A stretch of 64,000 nucleotides of DNA from Halobacillus alkaliphilus (GTDB lineage Bacteria; Bacillota; Bacilli; Bacillales; Halobacillaceae): the NCBI RefSeq assembly GCF_900113125.1, contig NZ_FOOG01000015.1:1-64000 (forward strand), given 5' to 3'. The translations under genes were made by a program, and so were the position numbers. The notes under the pieces are model-generated. The model made no database searches, had not been told where the DNA came from, and saw nothing but the letters and a program-made list of their open reading frames with translations. Positions 52,929-60,667 of this stretch are shown piece after piece; position 1 is the first letter of the stretch, and each line of letters starts with the position of its first letter.

Positions 52929-53734
52929 GTTTTGAGCTGTACATAGTCGTCGATAATCTCGTCATATATATTGGAGCGGCACGCTAAAACGGTGGTTGAA
53001 TTTAATAGATCAAGTTCACCCTTATCTGCCCGTGTTACGGTTCCTCCTACTTCTTCCACCATAATTGCCCCAGCCGCATAATCCCACGGCATAAGCGACA
53101 TCGTCAGATACCCATCTACTATTCCTTCAGCAACAAAAGCAAACTCAAGAGCAGCTGAACCATAGGATCGTGTGCTGCGAATGGTTTTTACTAATTCCTG
53201 AATACTTTCATGCTCCACGTGTGGATTTTCAGGAATCAGCCATGTTGTATTTAATGTAAGAATGGATTCTTTAAGTGGTCTTGAATCATTAAGATTAGGA
53301 AGCTGTTTTTCGTTTTTAAAGACTCCTTGTCCTCTTTTAACCGAATACAACACGTCCTCCATCACATTATATATGAAACCAATTTCTCCGACTCCGTCTT
53401 CATATATACCAATCGAGATCGCAAAGTTTCGTTTTTGGTGAACAAAGTTCATCGTACCGTCTATTGGATCGACAATCCAGACGGTGCCTTTTAAATCCTC
53501 TAAAGAATCTCCAAAGCCTTCCTCACCTAATAACAAATGGTCAGGATAACTGCTTCTGATTTTATCCGCGAAGAATTGCTCAGTCTTTTGATCCATTTCC
53601 GTCACTAAATCATTTGGATTCGATTTCGTCTGAATTGACCTTGGAGCATCAATATGGTCTCGAATATGGGACCCTGCTTCCAAGATCCATTGCTTAGCTT
53701 GTTCAAAAAGCTCTTCTTTTCTTTTTATATCCAT
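52910..53734 (-). CDS. suhB: Inositol monophosphatase family protein (YktC)
   Basis: A Mg-dependent phosphatase of 274 residues. The metal-binding motifs are complete: the GEEG motif in LLGEEGFGD near residue 70, WIVDPIDGTMNFVH near 87, and PWDYAAGAIMVEEVGG near 217. Relatives dephosphorylate inositol-1-phosphate or sugar phosphates; the physiological substrate in Bacilli is not fixed. Position matches B. subtilis yktC. The ATG follows AAAGGAG. Confidence 0.92.
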   Translation of the reverse strand: MDIKRKEELFEQAKQWILEAGSHIRDHIDAPRSIQTKSNPNDLVTEMDQKTEQFFADKIRSSYPDHLLLGEEGFGDSLEDLKGTVWIVDPIDGTMNFVHQKRNFAISIGIYEDGVGEIGFIYNVMEDVLYSVKRGQGVFKNEKQLPNLNDSRPLKESILTLNTTWLIPENPHVEHESIQELVKTIRSTRSYGSAALEFAFVAEGIVDGYLTMSLMPWDYAAGAIMVEEVGGTVTRADKGELDLLNSTTVLACRSNIYDEIIDDYVQLKTKESDR

Positions 53735-53855
53735 GTTCTCATACTCCTTTACATCAGATGGTTTCTATCATATCAAAACCCGGGGGTTTATTTCACATAT
53801 TTAAACCAAAAACTCTGTTAAATCTCCATGTTGATTATCACAGATAAACCCCCGT

Positions 53856-54200
53856 TACTTGAAGGCTCAGTTTCCAGATAAATTGAGTCCGTTACTCTAT
53901 GTGGAAGAGGGGTGGTGGGGAAATAACTCTTCTTGTTCCATCACCCAGACACTCGACCCATAAGCCGTTCATCAACGGATTGGAAAACCGCCATCCTTTT
54001 GATGCTCGGCTTATGCTGTTCGTGTCTTTCGGGGTGATTCCACATTTGATCACTTTCCTATGGCCCTACACGACGCAGGGTCGATCGACGCTGCTTCGTG
54101 CAGGGCCGCGGAAAGCGAATCATCCCCCGCAGGACCTTAACTACAAACCAACATCTCGAAACTGAGTCTTCAATTATACGGCCTTTAGTTGAATAAGCCG
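53856..54200. repeat. Interspersed repeat, copy 8 (composite)
   Basis: It is framed by both inverted ends, ACTTGAAGGCTCAGTTTCCA on the left and ATCTCGAAACTGAGTCTTCA plus GGCCTTTAGTTGAATAA on the right. Between them is an unrelated stretch with long inverted arms (CATAAGCCG at 53959, CGGCTTATG at 54006), then a broken module at 54062-54107 and the GCGGAAAGCGAATCATCCCC core. It fills the 508-bp gap between suhB and the ykzI terminator. Confidence 0.75.
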
Positions 54201-54240
54201 TTTATCAAAAATCAGCAAAGATATTTAACAGGAAAAATCA

Positions 54241-54268
54241 AAAAAAACAAGCAACTTTATTGTTGCTC
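54241..54268 (-). terminator. Terminator of ykzI
   Basis: On the minus strand AGCAAC pairs with GTTGCT around AATAAA, and TGTTTTTTTT follows. It is 2 bp after the ykzI stop. Confidence 0.75.
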
Positions 54269-54269
54269 G

Positions 54270-54461
54270 TTAATTGATAGACCATTCAATAAGCTGTTTA
54301 CGAAGTTCGGCGAGTCTGTTCTTACTTTTCTTTATCTGGGCTTCATCCTCCGCTAGCATTGCATCATGCAATGTAACCAATTCGTAATCAATTTCCAAAC
54401 GGATCACTGGGAGCTTTTCTTCAGCTTCTCTTTTACGCAGCGCTTCCATGACATGTTTCAT
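54270..54461 (-). CDS. ykzI: YkzI-like small protein
   Basis: A 63-residue charged, fully helical protein, with LRKREAEEKLPVIRLEIDYELVTLHDAML (in pieces) then a coiled-coil-like KKSKNRLAELRKQLIEW. It has a good RBS (GGAGGGG) and lies between yktB and yktC, as B. subtilis ykzI does. Function unknown. Confidence 0.75.
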   Translation of the reverse strand: MKHVMEALRKREAEEKLPVIRLEIDYELVTLHDAMLAEDEAQIKKSKNRLAELRKQLIEWSIN

Positions 54462-54643
54462 TGCCTATCCCCTCCCTTTCAAATCCTTACTATATATATA
54501 TGTGGCACTTGCTTGAGAAGTTTCAATTAGATTACTTATATGTAACCCATTTTTAGAAAATTCAAACCCTTGAAACAGATTGCTTAGTAAAGATTTTGAC
54601 GTGTGGTAAAATAAGATCGATTGTTTACCTAGGAGTTGATAGA

Positions 54644-55279
54644 ATGACTAATTTTGAAGGATTTACTCAAAGAGATTTTGACGTTTTCACCATTCCGGGA
54701 CTTGAAAACCGTATGGAAGCTTTAAAGGAGAATATTTCTCCCAAACTAGAAGCAATTGCCTCCGAGCTTGCTCCCGATGTAACGGCGATGACCGGGGATG
54801 AGATGTTTGTACATGTAGCACGCCACGCAAGGCGTAAAACGAATCCTCCAAATGATACTTGGGCCGCTTTAGCTTCGAACAAGCGAGGCTATAAAAAACT
54901 TCCCCACTTCCAAGTAGGCTTGTGGGAAACACACGTATTTATCTGGTTTGCTGTGATATATGAAAGTCCTATTAAAGAAAATTATGCCGATACGCTACAA
55001 TCTCATAAAAAAGAAATTATGAATCATATTCCTGATCACTTTGTCTGGTCCGGCGATCACACCAAGCCTGAAGCCATCTCTCATAGCGAGGTGAATTCTG
55101 ACAAATTTGATGCCATGACCGACAGACTCAAGAATGTTAAGAAAGCAGAGATCCTGTGTGGGCAGCAAATCGAGCGGAATGATTCCAGACTTAAGGATCC
55201 TGAGGGTTTTATAAACCTCTGTAGAGATACGTTCCAAACACTCGAACCACTGTACCGCTATACAAAAAAGCTTGATTAG
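54644..55279 (+). CDS. yktB: DUF1054 (UPF0637) family protein YktB
   Basis: A 211-residue soluble protein of the UPF0637 family, function unknown. Conserved segments include FTQRDFDVFTIPGLENRM, RKTNPPNDTWAALASNKRGYKKLPHFQVGLW (in pieces) and FVWSGDHTKPEA. I chose the ATG at 54644 with TAGGAG upstream rather than the earlier ORF start. It is convergent with yktA. Confidence 0.88.
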   Translation: MTNFEGFTQRDFDVFTIPGLENRMEALKENISPKLEAIASELAPDVTAMTGDEMFVHVARHARRKTNPPNDTWAALASNKRGYKKLPHFQVGLWETHVFIWFAVIYESPIKENYADTLQSHKKEIMNHIPDHFVWSGDHTKPEAISHSEVNSDKFDAMTDRLKNVKKAEILCGQQIERNDSRLKDPEGFINLCRDTFQTLEPLYRYTKKLD

Positions 55280-55313
55280 AAAAGCAGCCGCTTCACTTTG
55301 CGGCTGCTTTAAA
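55280..55313. terminator. Bidirectional terminator between yktB and yktA
   Basis: AAAGCAGCCGC pairs with GCGGCTGCTTT around a TTCACTTT loop, directly after the yktB stop and 2 bp from the yktA stop. Confidence 0.85.
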
Positions 55314-55314
55314 A

Positions 55315-55593
55315 TTATCGTTCCATTTTTATTTTGTCTCCTGCTGATGATTCCTTCGCTTTTTTAACTGTACGATAGCAAGAATATCCTGATTCTTTTT
55401 CAAACTGGCCACATAGCTTTTTTTCTTCACTTTTAGAAGGGACAATTTGTTTAAAGCGTGTGTACGACAGTAAAAGATCGTCACGGTTCACTTGTTTCTC
55501 ATACGCTTGTTCGACCATCGAATAAAAGTTTACAACATCGATAATTTCCTCTTTCGTCCAGTATATTTCATCAATTGGATAATGATAGCTCAT
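55315..55593 (-). CDS. yktA: UPF0223 family protein YktA
   Basis: A 92-residue helical protein that matches UPF0223. YPIDEIYWTKEEIIDVVNFYSMVEQAYE (in pieces) and LLLSYTRFKQIVPSKSEEKKL are family-typical. Its function is unknown. ATG at 55593 is preferred because AAGGAGGT lies 6 bp upstream; the longer ORF runs back into the upstream gene. Confidence 0.87.
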   Translation of the reverse strand: MSYHYPIDEIYWTKEEIIDVVNFYSMVEQAYEKQVNRDDLLLSYTRFKQIVPSKSEEKKLCGQFEKESGYSCYRTVKKAKESSAGDKIKMER

Positions 55594-55612
55594 TCTATAC
55601 CTCCTTATGTAC

Positions 55613-56569
55613 CTAACTCCATTTACTGCGTATATCTTCGGCCTCTTGAATGATCCGTCTAAATAATTCAGCGACTGAAGGCACATCTGTGATACTGGAA
55701 GCAACTTGTCCTGCCCAGGCAAATCCCTCTTCTACTTCCCCTTCATAAATGTATCTCTTATTCGCTTCGCCGCCAATATAATCTTTTAAACCTTCATAAC
55801 CCCGATCCTCGGCCTCAAGCTTTAATATTTCCTCCGTCCAAGGGTTTTTCAAGGCTCTTGCAGGCGCCTTTAAACTTCTTTTTATAACGGTAGTAGATGT
55901 CTCCGATGCATCAATCAACGCTTGTTTGTATGAGGAATGGGCGTGGCGGCATTCTTTTGTGGCTATAAACCTGGTCCCCATTTCGATACCTTCGGCCCCC
56001 AGCGCAAGCGCTGCCATAAGTCCCCGGCCGTCCCCAATACCGCCGGAAGCAATCACAGGAATGGATACCGCATCTACCACTCGTGGCGTTAAAACAAAAG
56101 TACCAACATCATCTCTTCCTATGTGGCCGCCTCCTTCCTGACCAACAACCATAACGGCGTCTGCGCCCAGTTCTTCCGCTTTCTCTGCCTGCCGCCTGGC
56201 AGCAACAAGTACAAGGGTCTTAATTCCTTTTCCCTTTACCAAGTCCAGTACAGGCTTAGGATCGCCTCCTGTTACCGAAATAGCTGGAACCTTTTCCTCT
56301 ATAGCCACAGCAACCATATCTTCAAATGGCCTACGTTGTTGACCAATGGCAAAATTCACACCGAATGGATTCCCGGTTAAGGTACGTAATCGCTTAATTT
56401 CTGCGCGCAGTTCATCCGGGCTATTCATGCTCATCGCTGTTATTTGACCAAGACCTCCTGCATTAGAAACGGCAGCCGCCAGCTCCGCGTATGCGAGATA
56501 AGCCAGTCCTCCTTGGATAATAGGGTAGGTAATCCCTAATTTCTCTGTCACTTGGGTGTTCCAATTCAT
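55613..56569 (-). CDS. Nitronate monooxygenase family FMN enzyme
   Basis: A 318-residue TIM-barrel FMN protein of the nitronate monooxygenase/FabK group. It opens with GITYPIIQGGLAYLAYAELAAAVSNAGGLG (in pieces), followed by NPFGVNFAIG near residue 62. The FMN phosphate region is VIASGGIGDGRGLMAALALGAEGIEMGTRF near 178, and GGHIGRDDVGTF near 143. It could detoxify propionate-3-nitronate or act as an enoyl-ACP reductase of the FabK type; FabK is less likely without a fatty-acid gene context. ATG at 56569 follows AGGAGGAG. Confidence 0.87.
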   Translation of the reverse strand: MNWNTQVTEKLGITYPIIQGGLAYLAYAELAAAVSNAGGLGQITAMSMNSPDELRAEIKRLRTLTGNPFGVNFAIGQQRRPFEDMVAVAIEEKVPAISVTGGDPKPVLDLVKGKGIKTLVLVAARRQAEKAEELGADAVMVVGQEGGGHIGRDDVGTFVLTPRVVDAVSIPVIASGGIGDGRGLMAALALGAEGIEMGTRFIATKECRHAHSSYKQALIDASETSTTVIKRSLKAPARALKNPWTEEILKLEAEDRGYEGLKDYIGGEANKRYIYEGEVEEGFAWAGQVASSITDVPSVAELFRRIIQEAEDIRSKWS

Positions 56570-56703
56570 GGCTTCTCCTCCTTTTAAGAATAGTTTACCA
56601 TGAGGTCTAACATGAAGCACGAGCCTGGTTTTTTTACTAGCATATGTAAGGGTACTTTGCTATAATTCACATGCTTTCTATTATAAAGAGGTGCTTATAC
56701 GTT

Positions 56704-58173
56704 ATGAATCAAAACGAAACTCCTTTATTTACAGGTGTTAAAAACCATGCAGATAAAAAACCAACTCAATTTCATATACCAGGCCATAAAGGCGGCAAAG
56801 GGATGGATAAAGAATTTCAGCAGTTTATAGGCGAGAACGCCCTTTCAATCGATTTGATTAACATTGAACCTTTGGATGATCTTCATCATCCCCAGGGAAT
56901 GATCAAGGACGCTCAAAACCTCGCAGCTGAAGCTTTTGGAGCCGATTATACTTTTTTCTCCGTTCAGGGAACTTCCGGAGCCATCATGACGATGATTATG
57001 AGCGTCTGTCAACCAGGAGATAAAATCATTGTACCCCGAAATGTGCACAAATCGATCACGACAGCCATCATTTTCTCAGGTGCTAAACCTGTATTTATTC
57101 ACCCTGAGCTTGATAACAGGCTTGGCATTTCTCACGGTATTACACCAGAAGCTGTTGAAAGAGCCTGTACGGCTCATCCCGACGCTAAAGGTGTGCTTGT
57201 AATTAATCCGACTTATTTTGGAATCACTGCTGACCTCAGTCATATCGTGGATATTGCTCATTCCTTTGATATTCCTGTACTAGTAGATGAAGCTCATGGT
57301 GTACACATCCATTTTCATGAGCGGCTTCCGCTTTCTGCTATGCAGGCAGGTGCAGATCTTGCCGCTACAAGTGTTCACAAGCTTGGCGGGTCCCTTACTC
57401 AAAGCTCGGTGCTAAATTTAAGAGAAGGTCTCGTATCTCATGAACGAGTACAGACAATAATGTCGATGCTCACGACAACATCTACCTCTTATATTCTATT
57501 AGCTTCTCTTGACACAGCAAGGCGCCATCTGGCCATGAATGGACATGAACTTATGGAGAGCTGTATCAGGCTTGCGGACAGTGCGCGTAAAAGCCTTAAT
57601 CAAATTCCATCTATTTATTGTCCAGGAGACGAAATTTTAGCCAGTGATGCTACGCATGACTATGACCCCACAAAGCTGATCATCTCTGTCAAAAATTTAG
57701 GTATCTCCGGGTATGATGTGGAAGTATGGTTAAGAGAAAACTACTCCATTGAAGTCGAGCTTTCAGACCTATACAATATCTTATGTATTATCACTCCTGG
57801 AGACAGAGAAGAGGATGTTGAACGGCTAATTGAAGCTCTAACAGACCTTTACGAGCAATCCTCCGGAACAGTTGAAACAAAGGAAATAGTGGTCAAGGTA
57901 CCTGACATTCCTGTACTATCACTCTCACCCCGGGAGGCGTTTTATGCGTCGACAGAAGTGTTGCCCCTGCACGATGCTGTAGGTCGGATTAGTGCTGAAT
58001 TTGTAATGGTTTATCCACCGGGTATTCCAATTTTTATACCTGGGGAGATCATCACAACTGATAATATCGCTTATATACATGAAAATATTCAAGCAGGTCT
58101 CCCTGTGCAAGGGCCTGAAGACTCAACCCTTGAAACGATTCACGTCATTACTGAACAGAAAGCCTTCAAGTAA
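56704..58173 (+). CDS. speA: Arginine decarboxylase (PLP-dependent, SpeA type)
   Basis: A fold-III PLP decarboxylase that makes agmatine from arginine, the entry to putrescine and spermidine synthesis in B. subtilis. Seen are QFHIPGHKGGKGM near residue 22, SVQGTSGAIMTMIMS near 85, the cofactor aspartate in VLVDEAHGVHIHF near 188, and the Schiff-base lysine in TSVHKLGGSLTQSS near 222. The C-terminal domain has YPPGIPIFIPGE. ATG at 56704 follows AGAGGTG and gives 489 residues. The convergent SR1 gene and its position near lpdA support SpeA rather than another paralogue. Confidence 0.9.
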   Translation: MNQNETPLFTGVKNHADKKPTQFHIPGHKGGKGMDKEFQQFIGENALSIDLINIEPLDDLHHPQGMIKDAQNLAAEAFGADYTFFSVQGTSGAIMTMIMSVCQPGDKIIVPRNVHKSITTAIIFSGAKPVFIHPELDNRLGISHGITPEAVERACTAHPDAKGVLVINPTYFGITADLSHIVDIAHSFDIPVLVDEAHGVHIHFHERLPLSAMQAGADLAATSVHKLGGSLTQSSVLNLREGLVSHERVQTIMSMLTTTSTSYILLASLDTARRHLAMNGHELMESCIRLADSARKSLNQIPSIYCPGDEILASDATHDYDPTKLIISVKNLGISGYDVEVWLRENYSIEVELSDLYNILCIITPGDREEDVERLIEALTDLYEQSSGTVETKEIVVKVPDIPVLSLSPREAFYASTEVLPLHDAVGRISAEFVMVYPPGIPIFIPGEIITTDNIAYIHENIQAGLPVQGPEDSTLETIHVITEQKAFK

Positions 58174-58208
58174 AAAAGCCCGCTGCCAGAAATGGCAGCG
58201 GGCTTTTT
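58172..58208. terminator. Bidirectional terminator of speA and SR1
   Basis: AAAGCCCGCTGCCA pairs with TGGCAGCGGGCTTT around GAAA, with T-tracts in both directions. It ends both speA and the convergent SR1 RNA. Confidence 0.93.
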
Positions 58209-58215
58209 GCGTCTT

Positions 58216-58326
58216 TTATTTTTCCGTTGTATGGCACGTAGGGCACGTGCTGTAAAGGGTTGATACCTTTTCATTTTCGTAGTGTTCAATCACTTTTTGA
58301 CAGTCTTGACAAACGATTGTACCCAT
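58216..58326 (-). CDS. sr1P: SR1P, GapA-binding peptide
   Basis: Translation gives 36 residues beginning MGTIVCQDCQKVIEHYE, with a second pair CPTC near residue 28, so two CxxC knuckles. This matches SR1P, which in B. subtilis binds the glycolytic GapA and promotes its interaction with RNase J1. The RBS is AAGGAG, 8 bp upstream of the ATG. Confidence 0.9.
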   Translation of the reverse strand: MGTIVCQDCQKVIEHYENEKVSTLYSTCPTCHTTEK

Positions 58327-58347
58327 TAACATCCACTCCTTATAATT

Positions 58348-58362
58348 TGTAATCGCTTTCAA
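58348..58362 (-). promoter_or_regulatory. cre site (CcpA) in the SR1 start region
   Basis: On the minus strand TTGAAAGCGATTACA matches the degenerate cre consensus WTGNAANCGNWNNCW at every fixed position. It covers about +4 to +18 of the predicted SR1 transcript, a roadblock or repressing position for CcpA. Confidence 0.65.
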
Positions 58363-58371
58363 TGTACATTC

Positions 58372-58400
58372 ATTTTAATATGGCACAATCTAAAAATCAA
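58372..58400 (-). promoter_or_regulatory. Sigma-A promoter of SR1
   Basis: TTGATT (58395-58400) and TAAAAT (58372-58377) on the minus strand are separated by exactly 17 bp; they match four and five of six consensus bases. Confidence 0.8.
58377..58387 (-). promoter_or_regulatory. CcpN operator box I in the SR1 promoter
   Basis: TGTGCCATATT matches all 11 positions of the CcpN consensus TRTGHYATAYW as I recall it, and lies in the promoter spacer, touching the -10 element. CcpN represses sr1, gapB and pckA during glycolytic growth in B. subtilis. Confidence 0.75.
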
Positions 58401-58407
58401 GCCTAAA

Positions 58408-58418
58408 AGTATAACATT
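58408..58418 (-). promoter_or_regulatory. CcpN operator box II upstream of the SR1 promoter
   Basis: AATGTTATACT matches 10 of 11 positions of TRTGHYATAYW and lies 31 bp (three helical turns) from box I, just upstream of the -35 element. Paired boxes on one DNA face fit cooperative binding. Confidence 0.65.
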
Positions 58419-58489
58419 TTTATAAATGTGCCACACTAATGAGTTATACTTATTTCATATTATGTTTTCGGTGCGGATAATAGTCCATT

Positions 58490-58521
58490 AAAAAAGGGTG
58501 ATCGAGTAATCACCCTTTTTT
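58490..58521 (-). terminator. Terminator of the deacetylase gene
   Basis: AAAAAGGGTGAT pairs with ATCACCCTTTTT around CGAGTA, 5 bp after the gene at 58527. Confidence 0.88.
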
Positions 58522-58526
58522 AAATG

Positions 58527-59405
58527 TTATTTTGGTGTCTTAATGACGGCTGGATCAAGCAAATCATAACCTTTACTGCGAAGTCCCTTCACAATGTCAT
58601 CAAGTGCCTCTTTAGTCCATTCACGGTCATGCATAAGAAGGTTGGCGCCATTACCCAGCAACTCCGTATTTACCATTATATCCGCCAGATTATCAGCATC
58701 CATATATTCTTCATTCCAATCATACCCATAAGTCCAATTCATAAGCAGCATCTTCTCTTCGGCAGCTAACTGTTTGGAGTAATCCGTGTTTTGACCAAAA
58801 GGTGCACGGAAAAATTTAGGACGTTCGCCAGTAATTTCTTCAATTTTATCATTCAATCCCACGATCTCTTCTTTTTGTTCTTCTTGAGATAAGTCAGTTA
58901 AAGAAGCATGAGTCATCGTGTGATTGCCGATCGGAAATCCCATTTCGTGAATTTTTTTTAGTTTTTCTTTTCCTTCTTCTGAATCGATAAAATGACCGTT
59001 TACAAAGAATATCGCTGGTGCATCCGCTGCTTTTAACGTTTCAGCCATTTCTACCCCATATTCATCTGGAGCATCATCAATCGTTAAAAGAGCTACCTTG
59101 GAATCAGCATCATTTATAGGTTCAAATGACCAGTTACCCGTAATCTGATATTGAGCTTCTTTTGGCTCTTCAGGTGACGCTTCGCCAGCAGCTTCTTCTG
59201 ATTTCTCGCTCTTCTCTTCTTTTTCTTCTTTTTCAGCTTTATTTTCTTCTTTTTCTTCTTTAGCTGAATCTTTTTTCTCGTCTGCCTCCTGGTTTGTCTG
59301 CTCTTTATTCTTCTCTTGATCTTCTTCCCCGCCATCTTGACCATTTACACCGCCGCAAGCCGCTAATACCACAATTAAAAACAAAAATATGCCTAACCTT
59401 TTCAT
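58527..59405 (-). CDS. Polysaccharide deacetylase lipoprotein (NodB domain)
   Basis: A secreted, lipid-anchored carbohydrate esterase 4-type protein. The signal MKRLGIFLFLIVVLAAC gives the lipobox cysteine at residue 17. A low-complexity E/K/Q linker (about 20-85) is followed by the NodB domain. It has the acidic pair in LLTIDDAPDEYG near residue 117, the metal histidines in NHTMTHASL near 165, and RAPFGQNTDYS near 205. The motifs fit an active metal-dependent deacetylase of peptidoglycan or another glycan. The usual TFDDG motif reads TIDDAP, a variation that may alter activity. ATG at 59405 follows GGAGGG. Confidence 0.88.
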   Translation of the reverse strand: MKRLGIFLFLIVVLAACGGVNGQDGGEEDQEKNKEQTNQEADEKKDSAKEEKEENKAEKEEKEEKSEKSEEAAGEASPEEPKEAQYQITGNWSFEPINDADSKVALLTIDDAPDEYGVEMAETLKAADAPAIFFVNGHFIDSEEGKEKLKKIHEMGFPIGNHTMTHASLTDLSQEEQKEEIVGLNDKIEEITGERPKFFRAPFGQNTDYSKQLAAEEKMLLMNWTYGYDWNEEYMDADNLADIMVNTELLGNGANLLMHDREWTKEALDDIVKGLRSKGYDLLDPAVIKTPK

Positions 59406-59548
59406 TGAAGTCCCTCCGCTGTTATGTATTTCCAACTACACTATTATATAAGAAGAATGTGGATTTCGGCTATCGTTAATTGGAAATTTAGGTTATAATA
59501 TTTAATCGTTAACCTTTGGGCAGTTATTAAAATATTTAGGTGGTATGT

Positions 59549-60616
59549 ATGTTTCAAAAATTGAAGCGTTTTAAAATTTTAGGTGGACGTACTTTAAAAA
59601 CGGGGATTTCTGTATTTTTAACCGCACTAATATGTGGTTTTTTTAATTTGCCTATAGTTTTTGCCGTCATCACAGCCATTGTTACAGTTGAGCATACGGC
59701 TGCTGATTCGATTAAAAAAGCGATGGTACGCTTTCCAGCCTCTGCGATCGGAGCGTTGCTAGCGACCGTTTTTTACAGTTTTCTTGGGAAGGGCGCCTTA
59801 ACTTTTGCCCTGGTGGCTATGCTCACAATTGCCGTCTGCCATAAATTAAAGCTGGATGACGGAATTATTGTGGCAACAATTACAGCCACTGCTATGATCC
59901 CTGAATTTCAAGATCATCATATTGTTTCGTTTTTTAGTAGATTGGGTACTACTTCAATTGGCATCGTTCTTTCGACCCTTGTAAACTTTTTCCTTTTACC
60001 ACCTAACTATTCCCCCATGATTTACAAAAACATTAATGATTTGTATAATCAGTCTGGTGTCCTGCTCCAGCGTATAATCTCAAGTATTACTGCAGATTCT
60101 AAAGAGAAAAACCGCGGGATCCAAAAATCCTATCGCCATTTGACTGCCCATTTGGAAAGAACATATCAGCTGTCTCAATTTCAAAGAGAAGAGTGGAAAT
60201 ATCACAGACATACGAAAGAAGAAATGTTAGCATTTCAATTTTCTCAGAAGAAGCTCAGAACTTTTCAACAAATCGCTTATCATCTGGGGAACCTTCAGTA
60301 TGTAAATACAAAGGCTGCAGATTTTACGGAGGCTGAAATCGATCTGCTTGAGGCTCTGACTGAGAATTATGTTAAAGTACTGCAAGACCCCACTCATACT
60401 ATTAGTGAAGATCAGTTTACAAGGGTCGAAAAACTGGATCAAGTCTTTTGGAAATGGAAAGAAGAACATGTGCAAAGGGACTCTAAGTACAGACATCATC
60501 TACCGCAGCAAACGATTCTTATTTATGAACTTTTATGTTTTCATGATGTACTGGAAGAACTTCAAAACATGTCTCATAAGCAGCAGAAATTAGTCCATGA
60601 CTGCTATGGACAGTAA
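59549..60616 (+). CDS. Aromatic acid exporter family (ArAE/FUSC-like) membrane protein
   Basis: A 355-residue protein with about five or six N-terminal helices (residues 12-150). The family-typical LKTGISVFLTALICGFF, TVEHTAADSIKKAMVRFPASAIGALLA (in pieces) and STLVNFFLLPP are present. A long cytoplasmic helical domain follows. It resembles the ArAE_1 group of Firmicutes; the exported compound is unknown. ATG at 59549 is 5 bp after AGGTGG. The 51-bp gap to the betaine carrier contains the dyad TTTTCCAG/CTGGAAAA, so linkage is uncertain. Confidence 0.82.
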   Translation: MFQKLKRFKILGGRTLKTGISVFLTALICGFFNLPIVFAVITAIVTVEHTAADSIKKAMVRFPASAIGALLATVFYSFLGKGALTFALVAMLTIAVCHKLKLDDGIIVATITATAMIPEFQDHHIVSFFSRLGTTSIGIVLSTLVNFFLLPPNYSPMIYKNINDLYNQSGVLLQRIISSITADSKEKNRGIQKSYRHLTAHLERTYQLSQFQREEWKYHRHTKEEMLAFQFSQKKLRTFQQIAYHLGNLQYVNTKAADFTEAEIDLLEALTENYVKVLQDPTHTISEDQFTRVEKLDQVFWKWKEEHVQRDSKYRHHLPQQTILIYELLCFHDVLEELQNMSHKQQKLVHDCYGQ

Positions 60617-60667
60617 CACTTATTTTCCAGGAATTCTGGAAAAACAATGTAAGAAGGGATGATCAAA

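Larger units (their letters stand above)
58172..58365 (-). ncRNA. sr1: SR1 dual-function small RNA
   Basis: SR1 of B. subtilis is a roughly 205-nt RNA from the speA-pdhD interval; it pairs with ahrC mRNA to limit arginine catabolism and also encodes the peptide SR1P. Here a sigma-A promoter at 58372-58400 would give a transcript of about 194 nt ending at the terminator shared with speA. It contains an RBS and a 36-codon ORF for SR1P. Position, length, peptide and operators all agree. Conservation of the ahrC-pairing segments was not checked. Confidence 0.88.

Noticed and set aside
53892-54060. Possible tRNA or rRNA fragment inside repeat copy 8
   Set aside because: No cloverleaf, TTCGANTC arm or rRNA signature could be found; only simple inverted repeats are present.
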